The notes beneath the pieces were generated by a model, which was given only the letters and a program-made list of their open reading frames with translations, was not told the DNA's origin and made no database searches. A program made the translations under genes and the position numbers. DNA of 64,000 bases from Nocardioides terrae (GTDB taxonomy: Bacteria; Actinomycetota; Actinomycetes; Propionibacteriales; Nocardioidaceae), in the NCBI RefSeq assembly GCF_900112345.1, contig NZ_FOLB01000007.1:1-64000 (forward strand), in the 5' to 3' direction. Below, one piece after another: positions 53,889-63,854 of this stretch; position 1 is the stretch's first letter, and every line of letters begins with the position of its first letter.

Positions 53889-55178
53889 TCAGCGGTCCTT
53901 CGCCGCGACGGGGACGAGAGCACGGACGACGAACGCGTCGGCCGAGTCGGTCACCCGCACGCTTCCGCCGATCGCCGCCAGGCGCTCCTGCATCCCGCGC
54001 AGTCCGCGCCCGGATCCACCGGCCGGACGGCGTTCGGGGTCGACGTCGTTGGTGACGAGCAGCTCGAGCGAGCGAGCCCGCCACCGGAGCGCGACGTGCG
54101 CCCCCGGCTGCGGTCCCGCGTGCTTGAGGACGTTGGTCAGCGCCTCCTGGGTGAAGCGGTAGGCGGCGAGCTCGGCGGCCGCACTCAGGCGCCTGCGGGT
54201 TCCGGTCTCCTCGAGCACCACGTCGAGACCGGAGCGGCGGACCTGCGACACCAGCGCCGGCAGGTCGGCGAGCCCCGGCTGCGGGTCCGCGACCGGGCGG
54301 GAGCCACCGTCCTCGGGTGGGTCCAGCACCCGCAGGACGCTGCCCATGTCGTGCATGGCCTCGCGGCCGGCCTGCGCGATGGTGTCCAGCACCGGAGCCG
54401 CGACGGCGGGGTCCTTCGCGGCCATGGCCCGTCCGCCCTCGGCCTGGCTCACCATGATCGACAGCGAGTGTGCGACCACGTCGTGCATCTCGCGAGCGAT
54501 CCGCCGGCGGTCCTCCTCGACCGCCCTTCGCGCCTGCGCCCGACGCTCCGCGTCATCGCGACGGGCGCGCTCCTCGAGCTCGAGGACGTAGAGAACACGC
54601 AGCCGACGGTATCGCCCTGCGCACCACGGGAGGATGACGACGACGAGCAGGCCGAGCAGGAGGAACAGCGGCCAGCTCCGCACGGGGTCCTCGTCGCTGG
54701 CCAGCCCTGGCTGGGCGACCGTCAGGTAGTCGGAGCCCCAGAGCCGGGCGACGACCAGCCCGCCACCGGCGACCGACAGCGCCAGCGCCCACATCGAGGT
54801 CCGGTGCGAGCACCACGCCCCCACCGTGTAGAGCAGGACCGGATAGACCAGGACGCTGGGAACGAGGATCGCGGAGAAGGCGCCGGATCCCTCGCCAGGG
54901 TCGAGCGGCGGCGTGGCGACCAGGAACGCGACGAGGACGGCGCCCGTCGCGAAGGCGGCACGTGGCACGAGGCGACGTACGCCGACGGCGCCGTGCCCGA
55001 CGACCAGCGCTCCCACCCCCAGGCCCTGCAGGGCGGTCGGCCACGAGCTCCCCCACAGGGTTCGAGCCGACACGGGCAGCAGCACGATGACCAGCAGCGC
55101 CGCGAGACCCGCATCGGCTGCCTGAGCCGAACGACCGGGAGCATGCCCGAGGGATCGCTGCCCGAGAACCGCGCTCAC
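53889..55178 (-). CDS. HisKA_3-type sensor histidine kinase
   Basis: 429-residue sensor with about five to six transmembrane helices in the first 190 residues and little extracytoplasmic sequence, suggesting it senses the membrane itself. The phosphoacceptor is His232 in REMHDVVAHSLS. The ATPase domain has FTQEALTNVLKHAGP and GSGRGLRGMQERLAAIGG. This layout matches DesK/LiaS-like kinases. It is translated just before its regulator. Confidence 0.92.
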   Translation of the reverse strand: MSAVLGQRSLGHAPGRSAQAADAGLAALLVIVLLPVSARTLWGSSWPTALQGLGVGALVVGHGAVGVRRLVPRAAFATGAVLVAFLVATPPLDPGEGSGAFSAILVPSVLVYPVLLYTVGAWCSHRTSMWALALSVAGGGLVVARLWGSDYLTVAQPGLASDEDPVRSWPLFLLLGLLVVVILPWCAGRYRRLRVLYVLELEERARRDDAERRAQARRAVEEDRRRIAREMHDVVAHSLSIMVSQAEGGRAMAAKDPAVAAPVLDTIAQAGREAMHDMGSVLRVLDPPEDGGSRPVADPQPGLADLPALVSQVRRSGLDVVLEETGTRRRLSAAAELAAYRFTQEALTNVLKHAGPQPGAHVALRWRARSLELLVTNDVDPERRPAGGSGRGLRGMQERLAAIGGSVRVTDSADAFVVRALVPVAAKDR

Positions 55179-55334
55179 CGCAGCATCCTAGGTTCTGCGA
55201 CTCAGCCTCAGGGATGACGGCGTCATCCTCCCGGCGGACGTCGACGGCCGGTCGGCCGCACCAGGCTGAGAAGTCGAACGCCGTCCCCCGCCGGTTCATC
55301 GTCGCGTCGAACCCCCGGGGACACCGCCGACAGG

Positions 55335-55919
55335 ATGGACTCCCCCATGTTGAAGCTCGCTGCGCTGAGCCTCTGCGCCTCGCTCCTCGTCGCCGTACCA
55401 GCCGGCGCATCCCGACCACCGGACGCGACCGTGCCGGCGCCCGTCGCGACGCACCCCGCGCACGACGTGCGGCTGTCGGGAGCAGGGGGCGGCACGCTCT
55501 CGCTGCCCGGCTTCGCCGGTGACCGGGTGCGGTTCCGCCTGACGGCCTCGGTGCCGCCCGACCGCCCGCTCGACGTCCATGGTCGGTTCCGGGTCGAGCA
55601 CGTCTCCGCGGACGGCAGGCTGCTCGCCAGGTTCTCCGGAGCCTTCGACTGCCTGATGACCGGGGGTGGTGTCGCCGTCGCCACCGGCCTGATCACGAGC
55701 GGCAGCGCCCCGGGCCTCCCGGGTGAACCCGAGATCGTCGGTCGTCGCATCGGCCTCACCGTCGCCGACCGTGGTCCGCACGACCGGCTCGGGTGGAGCT
55801 GGCTGGTCATGGGCTTCCACGACGTGGCGGGCTGCACCGGCATCGCGCCGTTCTTCCCGGTCACCCGCGGCGGCTTCGCGGTCCGCGGCGACACCGACCT
55901 GGCGGAGGAGGCGCGATGA
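55335..55919 (+). CDS. Secreted protein of unknown function
   Basis: 194-residue protein with a signal peptide (LKLAALSLCASLLVAVPAGA, cleavage about residue 25). The mature part is rich in beta strands, with two cysteines (FDCLMT and VAGCTGI) that may form a disulfide. I do not recognise the family. An ATG 4 codons downstream (55347) is an alternative start. Its stop overlaps the next gene by 4 bases (ATGA), so it is made together with the small membrane protein. Confidence 0.65.
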   Translation: MDSPMLKLAALSLCASLLVAVPAGASRPPDATVPAPVATHPAHDVRLSGAGGGTLSLPGFAGDRVRFRLTASVPPDRPLDVHGRFRVEHVSADGRLLARFSGAFDCLMTGGGVAVATGLITSGSAPGLPGEPEIVGRRIGLTVADRGPHDRLGWSWLVMGFHDVAGCTGIAPFFPVTRGGFAVRGDTDLAEEAR

Positions 55920-56458
55920 CCGCCGCGCCACGCTCCGCGGTCTTCACCGCCCATCTGATCCCACTCATCCTGCTGCCCTCCGGTGTGTGGCGGATCGTGC
56001 TCGGCTGCGGCGTCTCGATGGGCTTCAGCCAGGCGTCCCTCGACGACCAGGGATTCCCCGGTCGCGGGACGCTGATGGTCGTGTTCCTGACGGCGCTCAC
56101 GGAGGGACTGGCGCTGCTCAGCCTCGGGCTCGTGCGGCCCTGGGGCGAGGTCGTGCCCGGCTGGGTGCCGCGGCTCCACGGCCGCCGCATCCCCGCCGGC
56201 CCCGTGATCGCCGCGGCCACGGTCGGGGGCGTCCTCCTCTCCGCGATCTGGGCGTTCGCGCTCCACGGGCTGCTCACCGGTGAGATGGACGAGATCTCCG
56301 GCCGGGGCTGGCACGCCCTGGTGATCGCCTGCTACCTCCCGGCGATCCTCTGGGGACCGCTGCTGCTCTGGCTGACCCACCAGTACCGGCGCCGCCGGTT
56401 GAGCGCCTCCCCCGCACCCATGCCGACGACCCGGCTCGGAGCATGGCCGTGCCCCTGA
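55916..56458 (+). CDS. Small multi-pass membrane protein of unknown function
   Basis: 180-residue protein with about four transmembrane helices (about 12-32, 50-70, 97-120 and 137-157). VWRIVLGCGVSMGFSQ and the WHALVIACYLPAILWGPLLLWLTHQYRRRR ending are the most distinctive stretches; the family is not recognised. It is translationally coupled to the secreted protein before it. Both look like a small envelope unit. Confidence 0.6.
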   Translation: MTAAPRSAVFTAHLIPLILLPSGVWRIVLGCGVSMGFSQASLDDQGFPGRGTLMVVFLTALTEGLALLSLGLVRPWGEVVPGWVPRLHGRRIPAGPVIAAATVGGVLLSAIWAFALHGLLTGEMDEISGRGWHALVIACYLPAILWGPLLLWLTHQYRRRRLSASPAPMPTTRLGAWPCP

Positions 56459-56577
56459 GCTCGCGCCGGGTACCTACGAGCCGGCGCTGGTCCTCCTGGC
56501 GCGGCTCGCCGTCGAGCGACCCGGTCACGCGGCGCTGACCAGTGCCCTGACGTGGCGTGGGCGCATGCCGGAGACCA

Positions 56578-58893
56578 TCAGCGCCTGCGGACCGTGAACG
56601 ACTCCGTCTTCGACGCGGTCGAGGAGTCTCCGGCGTACAGCTCGATCGTCCCCGGCTCGACGACGAAGCGGCCGCGGTTGTCGTAGAAGCCGAAGTCGCT
56701 CCGGTCGATCGTGAAGGTGACGCTCCGGGACTCTCCGGGCTGCAGGGTCACCCGCTCGAAGCCACGTAGGCGCCGGACCGGCTGGGAGATGCTCGCCACC
56801 GGGTCGTGCAGGTAGAGCTGCACGACGTCGTCACCGGGCCGGGAGCCGGTGTTGGTGACGGTCACCGTGGCGGACAGGCTGCCGTTGGGGCTGACCGACG
56901 TGCGACTCAGCCGCGGTCCCGAGACGTCGAACGTCGTGTAGCTCAGGCCGAAGCCGAACGGGAAGAGCGGGTCGCAGGTGCGCAGGTCGCGGTAGCGGGA
57001 GTCGTACTTCTGGGTCACGTCGCACGGGCGACCGGTCGGCTCGTGGTTGTAGTAGATCGGGATCTGCCCGACCCGTTGCGGGAACGACACCGGGAGCTTG
57101 CCGCCAGGGTCGACCTTGCCGAACACGACGTCGGCCACTGCGTTGCCGGCCTCGGTGCCCGGGAACCAGGCCTCGAGGATCGCCGGCGAGGAGTCCACCA
57201 CCGGGCCGAGCGTGAGGGGGCGCCCGTTGAAGAGCACCACGGCGAACGGCTTCCCGGTCGCCTTCACGGCGTCGATGATCTTCTGCTCGTCGCCCGGCAG
57301 CGAGATGTCGGATCGCGACGCGGCCTCACCGGTCATCTCGCGGGTCTCCCCCAGCGCCAGGACGACCTGGTCGGCGGCGTTCGCCGCGGCGGTCACGGCG
57401 GCGAGGTCGGCATCGCTGCAGGCGTCGTCGTCCTGGGCGTCCGGCGGCTCGACGTTCTTGCGCGTGCAGCCCTGGGTGAAGGTCGTGTCCGGGTTCTGCA
57501 CCTTCAGGCCCTGGTAGAGGGACACGGCGTCCTCGTCGCGCCCCTGGCCCCACCACGGCCCGAGCATGTCGTGCTGGTCGTCGCCCAGCGGGCCGATGAC
57601 GGCGGTGGACTTCGTCGCGCTGAACGGCAGCGTGCTGCCGGCGTTCTTGAGCAGCACCATCGACCGGCCGGCCGCGGTCCGTGCCGCCGCGCGGTCGGTC
57701 GCGGTCACGAAGCTCGCGGGGTCGGCCGCGCGGGTCTGGTCGACGTACGGGTGGTCGAAGAGTCCGGCCCGGAACTTCACCCGCAGGATCCGGCGTACGG
57801 CGTCGTCGAGCCGCGACCTGGAGATCCGGCCGTCAGCCAGCAGCTGGGCGCCGTAGTCGCGGATGAACGTGCTCACCATCTCCGAGTCCGTGCCGGCCAT
57901 CAGGGCGTTCGCGCCGGCGCTCGGCGCGTCGGCGGCGGTGCCGTGGCCACACGGGAACCCGTCACCGGCGGGCACGGCCGGGCAGGCGCGGGTCTCGGCG
58001 ACGGCGGTGTAGTCGCTCTCGATGAAGCCGTCGAAGCCCCACTCCTTCTTGAGGATCCGGGTCTCGGTGTAGGGATCGGCACAGCCGGGGACGCCGTTGA
58101 TGGCGTTGAACGAGCACATGACGGTGTCGGCGCCGGCGTCGATCGCCGCCTTGAACGGCGGGAGGTAGAGGTTGCGCAGGCGCTGCTCGGACAGGTCAGT
58201 GGTGTTGTAGTCGCGGCCGCCCTCGGGCTGACCGTAGGCGGCGAAGTGTTTCACGCTGGTGACCACCTTGTCGGTGGCGCCGTAGTCGGAGCCCTGCGCC
58301 GCCTTGACCCGCGCAGCGGCCATGACCGACCCGAGGTAGGGGTCCTCGCCGTTGCCCTCGACGATCCGGCCCCACCGCGGCTCGTGCGAGACGTCGACCA
58401 TCGGGCTGTAGACCTGCTTGATGCCGACGGTCGCGGACTCCCGTGCGCCGATGCCGGCGTCCGCGCCGGCGACGCCCGGGTCGAAGGAGCTGGCCGCGCC
58501 GAGCGGCACGGGGAAGACGGTCCGGTAGCCGTGGATGGTGTCGTAGGCGAACAGGATCGGGATGTGCAGCCGGGACTGCTCGACAGCGATGTGCTGGAGG
58601 CGGTCGATCTTGGCCGGGTCGGTGAGGCTGAAGACCCCGCCGACACCGGCCTTGGCGTCGGCGTCGGTCACCTGCCCGTCGGAGAGCAGCTGGACCTGCT
58701 GCAGCTTCTCCCGCGTCGTCATCCGTCGGAGCAGGCTGTCCACCCGAGCCTCGATCCCCCGGCTCGGCGCCTTCCTCGTGGCCGCGAGGGCCGTCTCGTC
58801 GTCGGAGCGGCCGTGGGTCAGAGCACTGCTGCCGACCGCCGTTCCTCCCAGCACCAGTGCCGCCACCGCGACGGTGCTCACCATCCGCTTCAT
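56578..58893 (-). CDS. Secreted glycoside hydrolase family 3 beta-glycosidase
   Basis: 771-residue exported enzyme. A signal peptide (MKRMVSTVAVAALVLGGTAVGSSA) is followed by the GH3 barrel with the nucleophile Asp294 in GFIESDYTAV and substrate-binding KHFAAYGQPEGGRDYN. The second alpha/beta domain has LPFSATKSTAVIGP, and a fibronectin-III-like domain (about 670-770, VTVTNTGSRPGDDVVQLYL) ends the protein. Beta-glucosidase is the commonest activity; xylosidase is possible. The ATG at 58893 has GGAGG 7 bases upstream. Confidence 0.92.
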   Translation of the reverse strand: MKRMVSTVAVAALVLGGTAVGSSALTHGRSDDETALAATRKAPSRGIEARVDSLLRRMTTREKLQQVQLLSDGQVTDADAKAGVGGVFSLTDPAKIDRLQHIAVEQSRLHIPILFAYDTIHGYRTVFPVPLGAASSFDPGVAGADAGIGARESATVGIKQVYSPMVDVSHEPRWGRIVEGNGEDPYLGSVMAAARVKAAQGSDYGATDKVVTSVKHFAAYGQPEGGRDYNTTDLSEQRLRNLYLPPFKAAIDAGADTVMCSFNAINGVPGCADPYTETRILKKEWGFDGFIESDYTAVAETRACPAVPAGDGFPCGHGTAADAPSAGANALMAGTDSEMVSTFIRDYGAQLLADGRISRSRLDDAVRRILRVKFRAGLFDHPYVDQTRAADPASFVTATDRAAARTAAGRSMVLLKNAGSTLPFSATKSTAVIGPLGDDQHDMLGPWWGQGRDEDAVSLYQGLKVQNPDTTFTQGCTRKNVEPPDAQDDDACSDADLAAVTAAANAADQVVLALGETREMTGEAASRSDISLPGDEQKIIDAVKATGKPFAVVLFNGRPLTLGPVVDSSPAILEAWFPGTEAGNAVADVVFGKVDPGGKLPVSFPQRVGQIPIYYNHEPTGRPCDVTQKYDSRYRDLRTCDPLFPFGFGLSYTTFDVSGPRLSRTSVSPNGSLSATVTVTNTGSRPGDDVVQLYLHDPVASISQPVRRLRGFERVTLQPGESRSVTFTIDRSDFGFYDNRGRFVVEPGTIELYAGDSSTASKTESFTVRRR

Positions 58894-59058
58894 CGGGCTA
58901 CCTCCGCGGGCGTCCTCGCACCCGGCCGGCACCCTGCCGGTCGTTCCCGCACGAGACCGCTCGCGCCCGCACCCGCGCAGGCCACGCGCTCAGTGCCCCG
59001 CGGCGCACGCCCCGAAACCGGTCACCGGCGTGTCACCGCTCTGCGGCCTGGCGAGGCG

Positions 59059-59934
59059 TCACCTCGCGGCCGTGGCGGCAGTCTCGATGGTCCGGGTCAC
59101 GGTCGCCGGTTGGGAGATCATCGGCAGGTGGCCGGTCGCGGCCTTCACGACGTGCGACCCGGCCGTCTGGGCCATCGCGAGCTGGGCCGCGGCGGGGATC
59201 ACCTGGTCCCGGGTGCCCACCTGGTACCAGGACGGGATGGTCCGCCAGGCCGGCGTCGTCGAGGGCTCGGTGAGCGCTTCGAGGGCGATCGGTCGCTGGG
59301 TGATGGCCAGGATGCCGGCGAGCCGGGCGGGCAGGTCGTTGGCGAACGCCGACCGGAAGAGCGTCCGCTTCACGTACAGCTCGGGGTTGCTGGGATCCGA
59401 TCCGACGAAGTCGAAGATGGTCGCCGGGTCCCCTCCGACGGCGGACGACGCGTCGACGTAGGCCCCGACGGGGAGGCCCTCCTGCGGCGCGAAGGCGTCG
59501 AGGTAGACGAGCGCCTTGACGTTGGCGTTGCCGGTCGCGGCATCGGTCACCACCGCTCCGCCGTAGGAGTGTCCGACCACGACGATCGGGCCGGCGATCG
59601 TGGCCAGGTAGTCGCGTAGCGCCGCGGAGTCGGTGGTCAGTGACTCGAGCGGGGTCGGGAAGACGTGGACGTCATAGCGGTCGCGCACCAGGCGTGCGAC
59701 CACCGCCTCCCACGCACCGCTGTCCGCCCAGGCGCCGTGCACGAGGACGATGGCCGGTCTGCTCGTGGATGCCGGGCCGCCCGGACGTCGGTGATGGGCC
59801 GCCTGCTGGGACGCCGCGGTGGCGTGGGCGTCCGCCGTCGAGCCGGTGACGACGGTCGATCCGGCGGTCACCAGGACGGCGACCGCCGCAACCGCCGCCG
59901 TGCGGCCCCGGAGGGCTGCGCTGGTCGTGCTCAT
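59059..59934 (-). CDS. Secreted alpha/beta hydrolase
   Basis: 291-residue serine hydrolase with an N-terminal signal peptide (RGRTAAVAAVAVLVTAGSTVV) and the nucleophile Ser123 in VVGHSYGGAV. The oxyanion region is VLVHGAWADSG, with Asp and His of the triad in GTRDQVIP and AATGHLPMIS. It is clearly related to the cytoplasmic hydrolase at 60062-60793 (shared VHGAxADS, GHSYGGAV and TQRPxxLxALT patterns), pointing to a local duplication followed by gain or loss of a signal peptide. The substrate is unknown. Confidence 0.88.
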   Translation of the reverse strand: MSTTSAALRGRTAAVAAVAVLVTAGSTVVTGSTADAHATAASQQAAHHRRPGGPASTSRPAIVLVHGAWADSGAWEAVVARLVRDRYDVHVFPTPLESLTTDSAALRDYLATIAGPIVVVGHSYGGAVVTDAATGNANVKALVYLDAFAPQEGLPVGAYVDASSAVGGDPATIFDFVGSDPSNPELYVKRTLFRSAFANDLPARLAGILAITQRPIALEALTEPSTTPAWRTIPSWYQVGTRDQVIPAAAQLAMAQTAGSHVVKAATGHLPMISQPATVTRTIETAATAAR

Positions 59935-60061
59935 GGGCTTCTCCTTCTCACATCCGGGGCAGTGCCGGCCGGCACTAGCCCACCTGTCGGGCAACTCGAC
60001 GGTAGGAACCGGGGACGTGCCGCGGCTTCCGTCATGTGACTGCCCCGGGAGGGCGACGACC

Positions 60062-60793
60062 TCACGACACCGAGCGGACGGCTTCGAGGACGGTCTCGGT
60101 GACGGCCGACGGCTGGGACACCATCACGGCGTGCGAGGAGGCGACGGTTCCGTACGTCGACCCGGCGCGCTCCGCCATCCAGCGCTGCCCTGCCGGTGGG
60201 ATCGCGTTGTCCTGCTCGGCGATCAGCGCCCACGACGGCGTGTCGTGCCAGGCGGGTCGCGCGGCGGCGCTGCCGGTCAGGGCGCTGAGCGAGAGGGGCC
60301 TCTGTGTCCAGGCCATCGACCGGGCCTGGTCCTCGGGCACGTCGGCCGCGAACACCTTGCTGAAGTGCTCCGAGGTGATGTAGAGGTCGCCGTCGGTCCC
60401 GCCCGGCGACTCCGCGTTCGGGAACGGCCGCTCCAGCGTCGTCTCGGGGCCGAGCAGCCCGCCAGGGAAACGCTGCGGGTCCAGCACCGTGGCGATGCTC
60501 TCCCCCTCGTCCAGGATGTAGGCGGCGACGAAGACGAGCGCGGCGACTCGCTCCGCCCCGCGGGCGGCCTCCCCGATGACGGCCCCGCCGTACGAGTGGC
60601 CAACGAGCACCACCGGGCCGTCCAGCGTGTCCACCACGCTGCGGACGTACGCCGCGTCGTGCGCCAGACCCCGCAGCTGGTTGGGGATCGCGAGAACGGG
60701 CAGGCCGGCCCCGGCGAGTGCGTCAAGCGACGTCGCCCATCCGCTGGAGTCGGCGAACGCGCCGTGGACGAAGGCGATCGTGGGTGTGCTCAT
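60062..60793 (-). CDS. Alpha/beta hydrolase (cytoplasmic)
   Basis: 243-residue serine hydrolase without a signal peptide. The nucleophile is Ser67 in VLVGHSYGGAV, the oxyanion loop is FVHGAFADSSG, and the acid and His are in IAEQDNAIP and ASSHAVMVS. The divergent large LuxR regulator gene starts 205 bases away, with a 12-bp tandem repeat between them. Paralogue of the secreted hydrolase downstream. Confidence 0.88.
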   Translation of the reverse strand: MSTPTIAFVHGAFADSSGWATSLDALAGAGLPVLAIPNQLRGLAHDAAYVRSVVDTLDGPVVLVGHSYGGAVIGEAARGAERVAALVFVAAYILDEGESIATVLDPQRFPGGLLGPETTLERPFPNAESPGGTDGDLYITSEHFSKVFAADVPEDQARSMAWTQRPLSLSALTGSAAARPAWHDTPSWALIAEQDNAIPPAGQRWMAERAGSTYGTVASSHAVMVSQPSAVTETVLEAVRSVS

Positions 60794-60879
60794 CGGTGTC
60801 TCCTGTCGGAACTGCCGGGCCCGGGCGGCCCTGCTCCGAGGCTGGGCCCGGGCACGCTCGCCTGCTTGCGCCGGATGAC

Positions 60880-60939
60880 TGCATCCATGGCTGCATCCAT
60901 GGCTGCATCCATGGCTGCATCCACGGCTGCTTCCATGAC
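60880..60939 (+). repeat. Five tandem copies of a 12-bp unit
   Basis: TGCATCCATGGC is repeated exactly three times (60880-60915), followed by TGCATCCACGGC and TGCTTCCATGAC. The array lies in the divergent promoter region between a hydrolase gene and the LuxR gene. Each unit contains the palindrome CCATGG. Confidence 0.95.
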
Positions 60940-60998
60940 TCGGACAGCGACTTCACCTCCGTAGACGGGGCGGTCCACGAAGGACCATGCTGTGACCC

Positions 60999-63773
60999 AT
61001 GACCGTCACCGATGACGCTCGGCTGTTCGGTCGCGAGGACATCGTGACGCGTCTCGGGAACGCGCTGGATGCCGTCGGTGGCTCATCCCTGGGGCTGACG
61101 GGCGATCCGGGCGTCGGCAAGAGCGCCCTGCTGGACCGGATCGCGCGGGAGGCGCGGACCCGGGGCTTCACCGTGCTGAGCGCCCGCGGCAGCCAGGCGG
61201 AGTCGCAGCTGCCGTACGCCGTCCTGCACCAGCTGGTCGCGCCGATCCTGGCTCGGCTCGACGCCATGCCGGGCCCGCAGAGCCACTCGCTGCTGGCCGG
61301 GTTCGGGATGGTCGAGGCTGCCGACGTCAATCCGTTCTTCACCTCGCTGGCCGTGCTGGACCTGCTGGTCGACGTGTCGCGCGAGACCCCCGTCCTCGTC
61401 TGCCTCGACGATCTGCAGTGGATGGACCGTCCCTCCGCCGACGCGCTGGCGTTCGTCGCCCGGCGGATCTCCGAGGAGCGGGTCGTCCTGCTCTGCACCG
61501 CCTCGGCCGCGACCACGTTGCTCGGCGACGACCGCACCACCGGCTGGCTCCGCGTGGCCGGCCTGGCCGAGGACGCGGCCCGCGCGCTGCTCACCGACCG
61601 AGCACCGGACCTCGCTCCCGACCTGAGGGACCGGGTCGTCGAGCAGGCGCACGGCAACCCGCTCGCCCTCATCGAGCTCGCCGGCACCGCCGCCGCCCTG
61701 ACGGGTGTGTGGAGCACTGCGACCGACCTGCCGATGACGACGCGGCTGGAGCGTGCCTTCTCGGCCCGCGCGCAGGAGCTGGACCCGGTCAGCCGCACGA
61801 TCCTGGAGATGGCGGTGCTGGACGAGGGCGACCAGCTCGACGACGTCCTGGCGGCGGTCGCGGTCGTCACCGGGACCGCCGTCGACCAGCAGGCCGCCTC
61901 CCCGGCGGTCGACCTGGGCCTCCTGACCGTCACCGGGTCGACGTACGCCGTCGCCCACCCCCTCGTCGGATCGGCGCTGCGACGATCCATGCCGCACCAG
62001 CGCCGCGCCCAGGCACACGCGGCGCTCGCGGCGGTGCTCGGCGCCCACCCCGACCGGGTCGTGTGGCACAGGGCCAGCTCGGTCTCGCGGCGCGACGAGC
62101 CGATCGCGGTCGAGCTGGAGCAGGCCGCGTCGGAGGCGAGGAGCCGCGGCGCCTACGCCACCGCCATGGCGCGCATGGAACGGGCGGCGGCACTGAGCCC
62201 GGACCCGCTGGACGAGGCGGCACGGCTGCTCGGCGCCGCCGAGTACGGCTACGAGCTGGGCAGGTTCGCACACGTCGAGGACATCACCGCGCGGGTGACC
62301 CGGATGACGCTCCGACCGCGGGACCGGTCCCGGCTGATCCGGCTGACCGGGGTGTTCCACGACGGGGCGAGCAGCGAGCCCGAGGAGATCCTGCACCTCG
62401 TCGGCCTGGCCCGGCAGGCGGCGCAGGAGAGCGACGTCGAGGTCGCGATGCAGCTGCTGTTCGGCGCCGCCCGGAGGGTCTGGTGGCGAGACCCCGGCGA
62501 GGTGGTACGCCGTGAGATCGTCTCGGCGGTCCGTGCGGTGCCGCTCCCAAGCGGCGACCCCCAGGTGCTGGCGGTGCTCGGGCTGGCCGAGTCGCTCGAC
62601 CTGACGCCCGAGCTCATCACCGAGATCGACCGCGCGCCGCTCGACGCCGGCGGCCGGGGCGACGTGGCCGCGCTGCTCGGCATCGCCGCGTTCTGCGCCG
62701 GCGACTTCCTCCGGGCCGACTCCTTCCTCTCGCTGGCCATCCACCACCTGCGCGGCGAGGGCCGGCTCGCTCTGCTCGGAGAGGCGCTCGCGATCCGGTC
62801 CTGGGCGGAGATCAACCTCGGTGTCTTCGACCCGGCCCGCTCCGCCGACGAGGCGATGCGGCTCGCCGACGAGACCGGCCAGCGGGTGTGGGCAGGCACC
62901 GCGCGACTCGCCGCCACCTTCATCGACGCGGTGAGCGGTCACTGGACCGCACGTCACGAGCTGCTCGTCCACGCCGAGCAGACCGCACTCCAGCTGCCGA
63001 ACGCGAGCTCCTCGCTCCTCGCGGGCGCGCAGCTGGTGCGAGGGGTCGGGGACCTCGGCGCGGACCGGCCCGATCAGGCGTACGGCGAGCTGTCCCGGGT
63101 CTTCACCCCCACCGATCCGGCGTACCAGCGCGTGCAGCAGCTGTGGACGATCGGCTACCTCTGCGAGGCGGGCGTCCGAGCCGGTTCTCGCGAGGACGCC
63201 CGCCGGACGCTCCGCGCCGTGGAGTCGCAGGTCGCCTCGCCGACCGCGACCGGCACGGCGATCACCCTCGCCTACGCCCGCGCAGTGCTGGCCGACGACG
63301 CCTCGGCCGAGGAGGAGTTCCGCAGCGCGCTGTCGGGCGCCGCGCAGGCCTTCCCCTGGCACCAGGCTCGGCTGCAGCTCGCCTACGGCTCCTGGCTGCG
63401 GCGTCAACGGCGGGTCACCGAGTCGCGCGATCCGCTCCGCTCCGCGCGTTCGACGTTCGACGCCCTCGGCGCGAAGCCGTGGGCGCAACGCGCCGACCAG
63501 GAGCTGCGGGCCACCGGCGAGCGTGGCTGGCAACCGACCGCGAACGCACGCGAGCAGCTGTCGGCGCAGGAGGCCCAGATCGCCGGGCTCGCCGCGCAGG
63601 GCCTCTCCAACCGGGAGATCGGGCAGCGGCTCTTCCTGTCCCACCGCACGGTCGGCTCGCACCTCTACAGGATCTTCCCGAAGCTCGGCGTGACCAGCCG
63701 GCAACAGCTCGCCGGCCTCCTCTCCGATCCCCCCGGCGGCCTGCTCATCCGGCAACGACAGTCATCCGACTGA
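60999..63773 (+). CDS. Large ATP-binding LuxR-family regulator (LAL type)
   Basis: 924-residue regulator. The N-terminal ATPase has Walker A GDPGVGKSALL (Lys41) and Walker B VLVCLDDLQWMDRP. A long TPR-like helical middle follows, and the C-terminal LuxR helix-turn-helix reads LSAQEAQIAGLAAQGLSNREIGQRLFLSHRTVGSHLYRIFPKLG. It is a second LAL regulator in the window, unlike the first in detail. It is surrounded by three alpha/beta hydrolases and separated from one by tandem repeats that could serve as binding sites. The effector is unknown. Confidence 0.9.
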   Translation: MTVTDDARLFGREDIVTRLGNALDAVGGSSLGLTGDPGVGKSALLDRIAREARTRGFTVLSARGSQAESQLPYAVLHQLVAPILARLDAMPGPQSHSLLAGFGMVEAADVNPFFTSLAVLDLLVDVSRETPVLVCLDDLQWMDRPSADALAFVARRISEERVVLLCTASAATTLLGDDRTTGWLRVAGLAEDAARALLTDRAPDLAPDLRDRVVEQAHGNPLALIELAGTAAALTGVWSTATDLPMTTRLERAFSARAQELDPVSRTILEMAVLDEGDQLDDVLAAVAVVTGTAVDQQAASPAVDLGLLTVTGSTYAVAHPLVGSALRRSMPHQRRAQAHAALAAVLGAHPDRVVWHRASSVSRRDEPIAVELEQAASEARSRGAYATAMARMERAAALSPDPLDEAARLLGAAEYGYELGRFAHVEDITARVTRMTLRPRDRSRLIRLTGVFHDGASSEPEEILHLVGLARQAAQESDVEVAMQLLFGAARRVWWRDPGEVVRREIVSAVRAVPLPSGDPQVLAVLGLAESLDLTPELITEIDRAPLDAGGRGDVAALLGIAAFCAGDFLRADSFLSLAIHHLRGEGRLALLGEALAIRSWAEINLGVFDPARSADEAMRLADETGQRVWAGTARLAATFIDAVSGHWTARHELLVHAEQTALQLPNASSSLLAGAQLVRGVGDLGADRPDQAYGELSRVFTPTDPAYQRVQQLWTIGYLCEAGVRAGSREDARRTLRAVESQVASPTATGTAITLAYARAVLADDASAEEEFRSALSGAAQAFPWHQARLQLAYGSWLRRQRRVTESRDPLRSARSTFDALGAKPWAQRADQELRATGERGWQPTANAREQLSAQEAQIAGLAAQGLSNREIGQRLFLSHRTVGSHLYRIFPKLGVTSRQQLAGLLSDPPGGLLIRQRQSSD

Positions 63774-63854
63774 AGCCGGGCGGCCCTCCGCCTCCCTAGG
63801 GTCGGCAACGCCGCCGGATGCATCCCGCAACCGGCACGAGCGAGGGAGCCGATC

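Noticed and set aside
56806..59619. Long plus-strand open frame of over 900 codons opposite the GH3 gene
   Set aside because: Mirror of the glycosidase codons in GC-rich DNA; no recognisable motif.
60880..60939. CRISPR array or coding repeat from the 12-bp tandem units
   Set aside because: Units are contiguous without spacers, so not CRISPR. The frames through it (MAAS-type repeats) are short and start inside a promoter region.
61083..63755. Long minus-strand open frame of about 890 codons opposite the second LuxR regulator
   Set aside because: Shadow of a gene with full Walker and helix-turn-helix motifs; composition is random-like.
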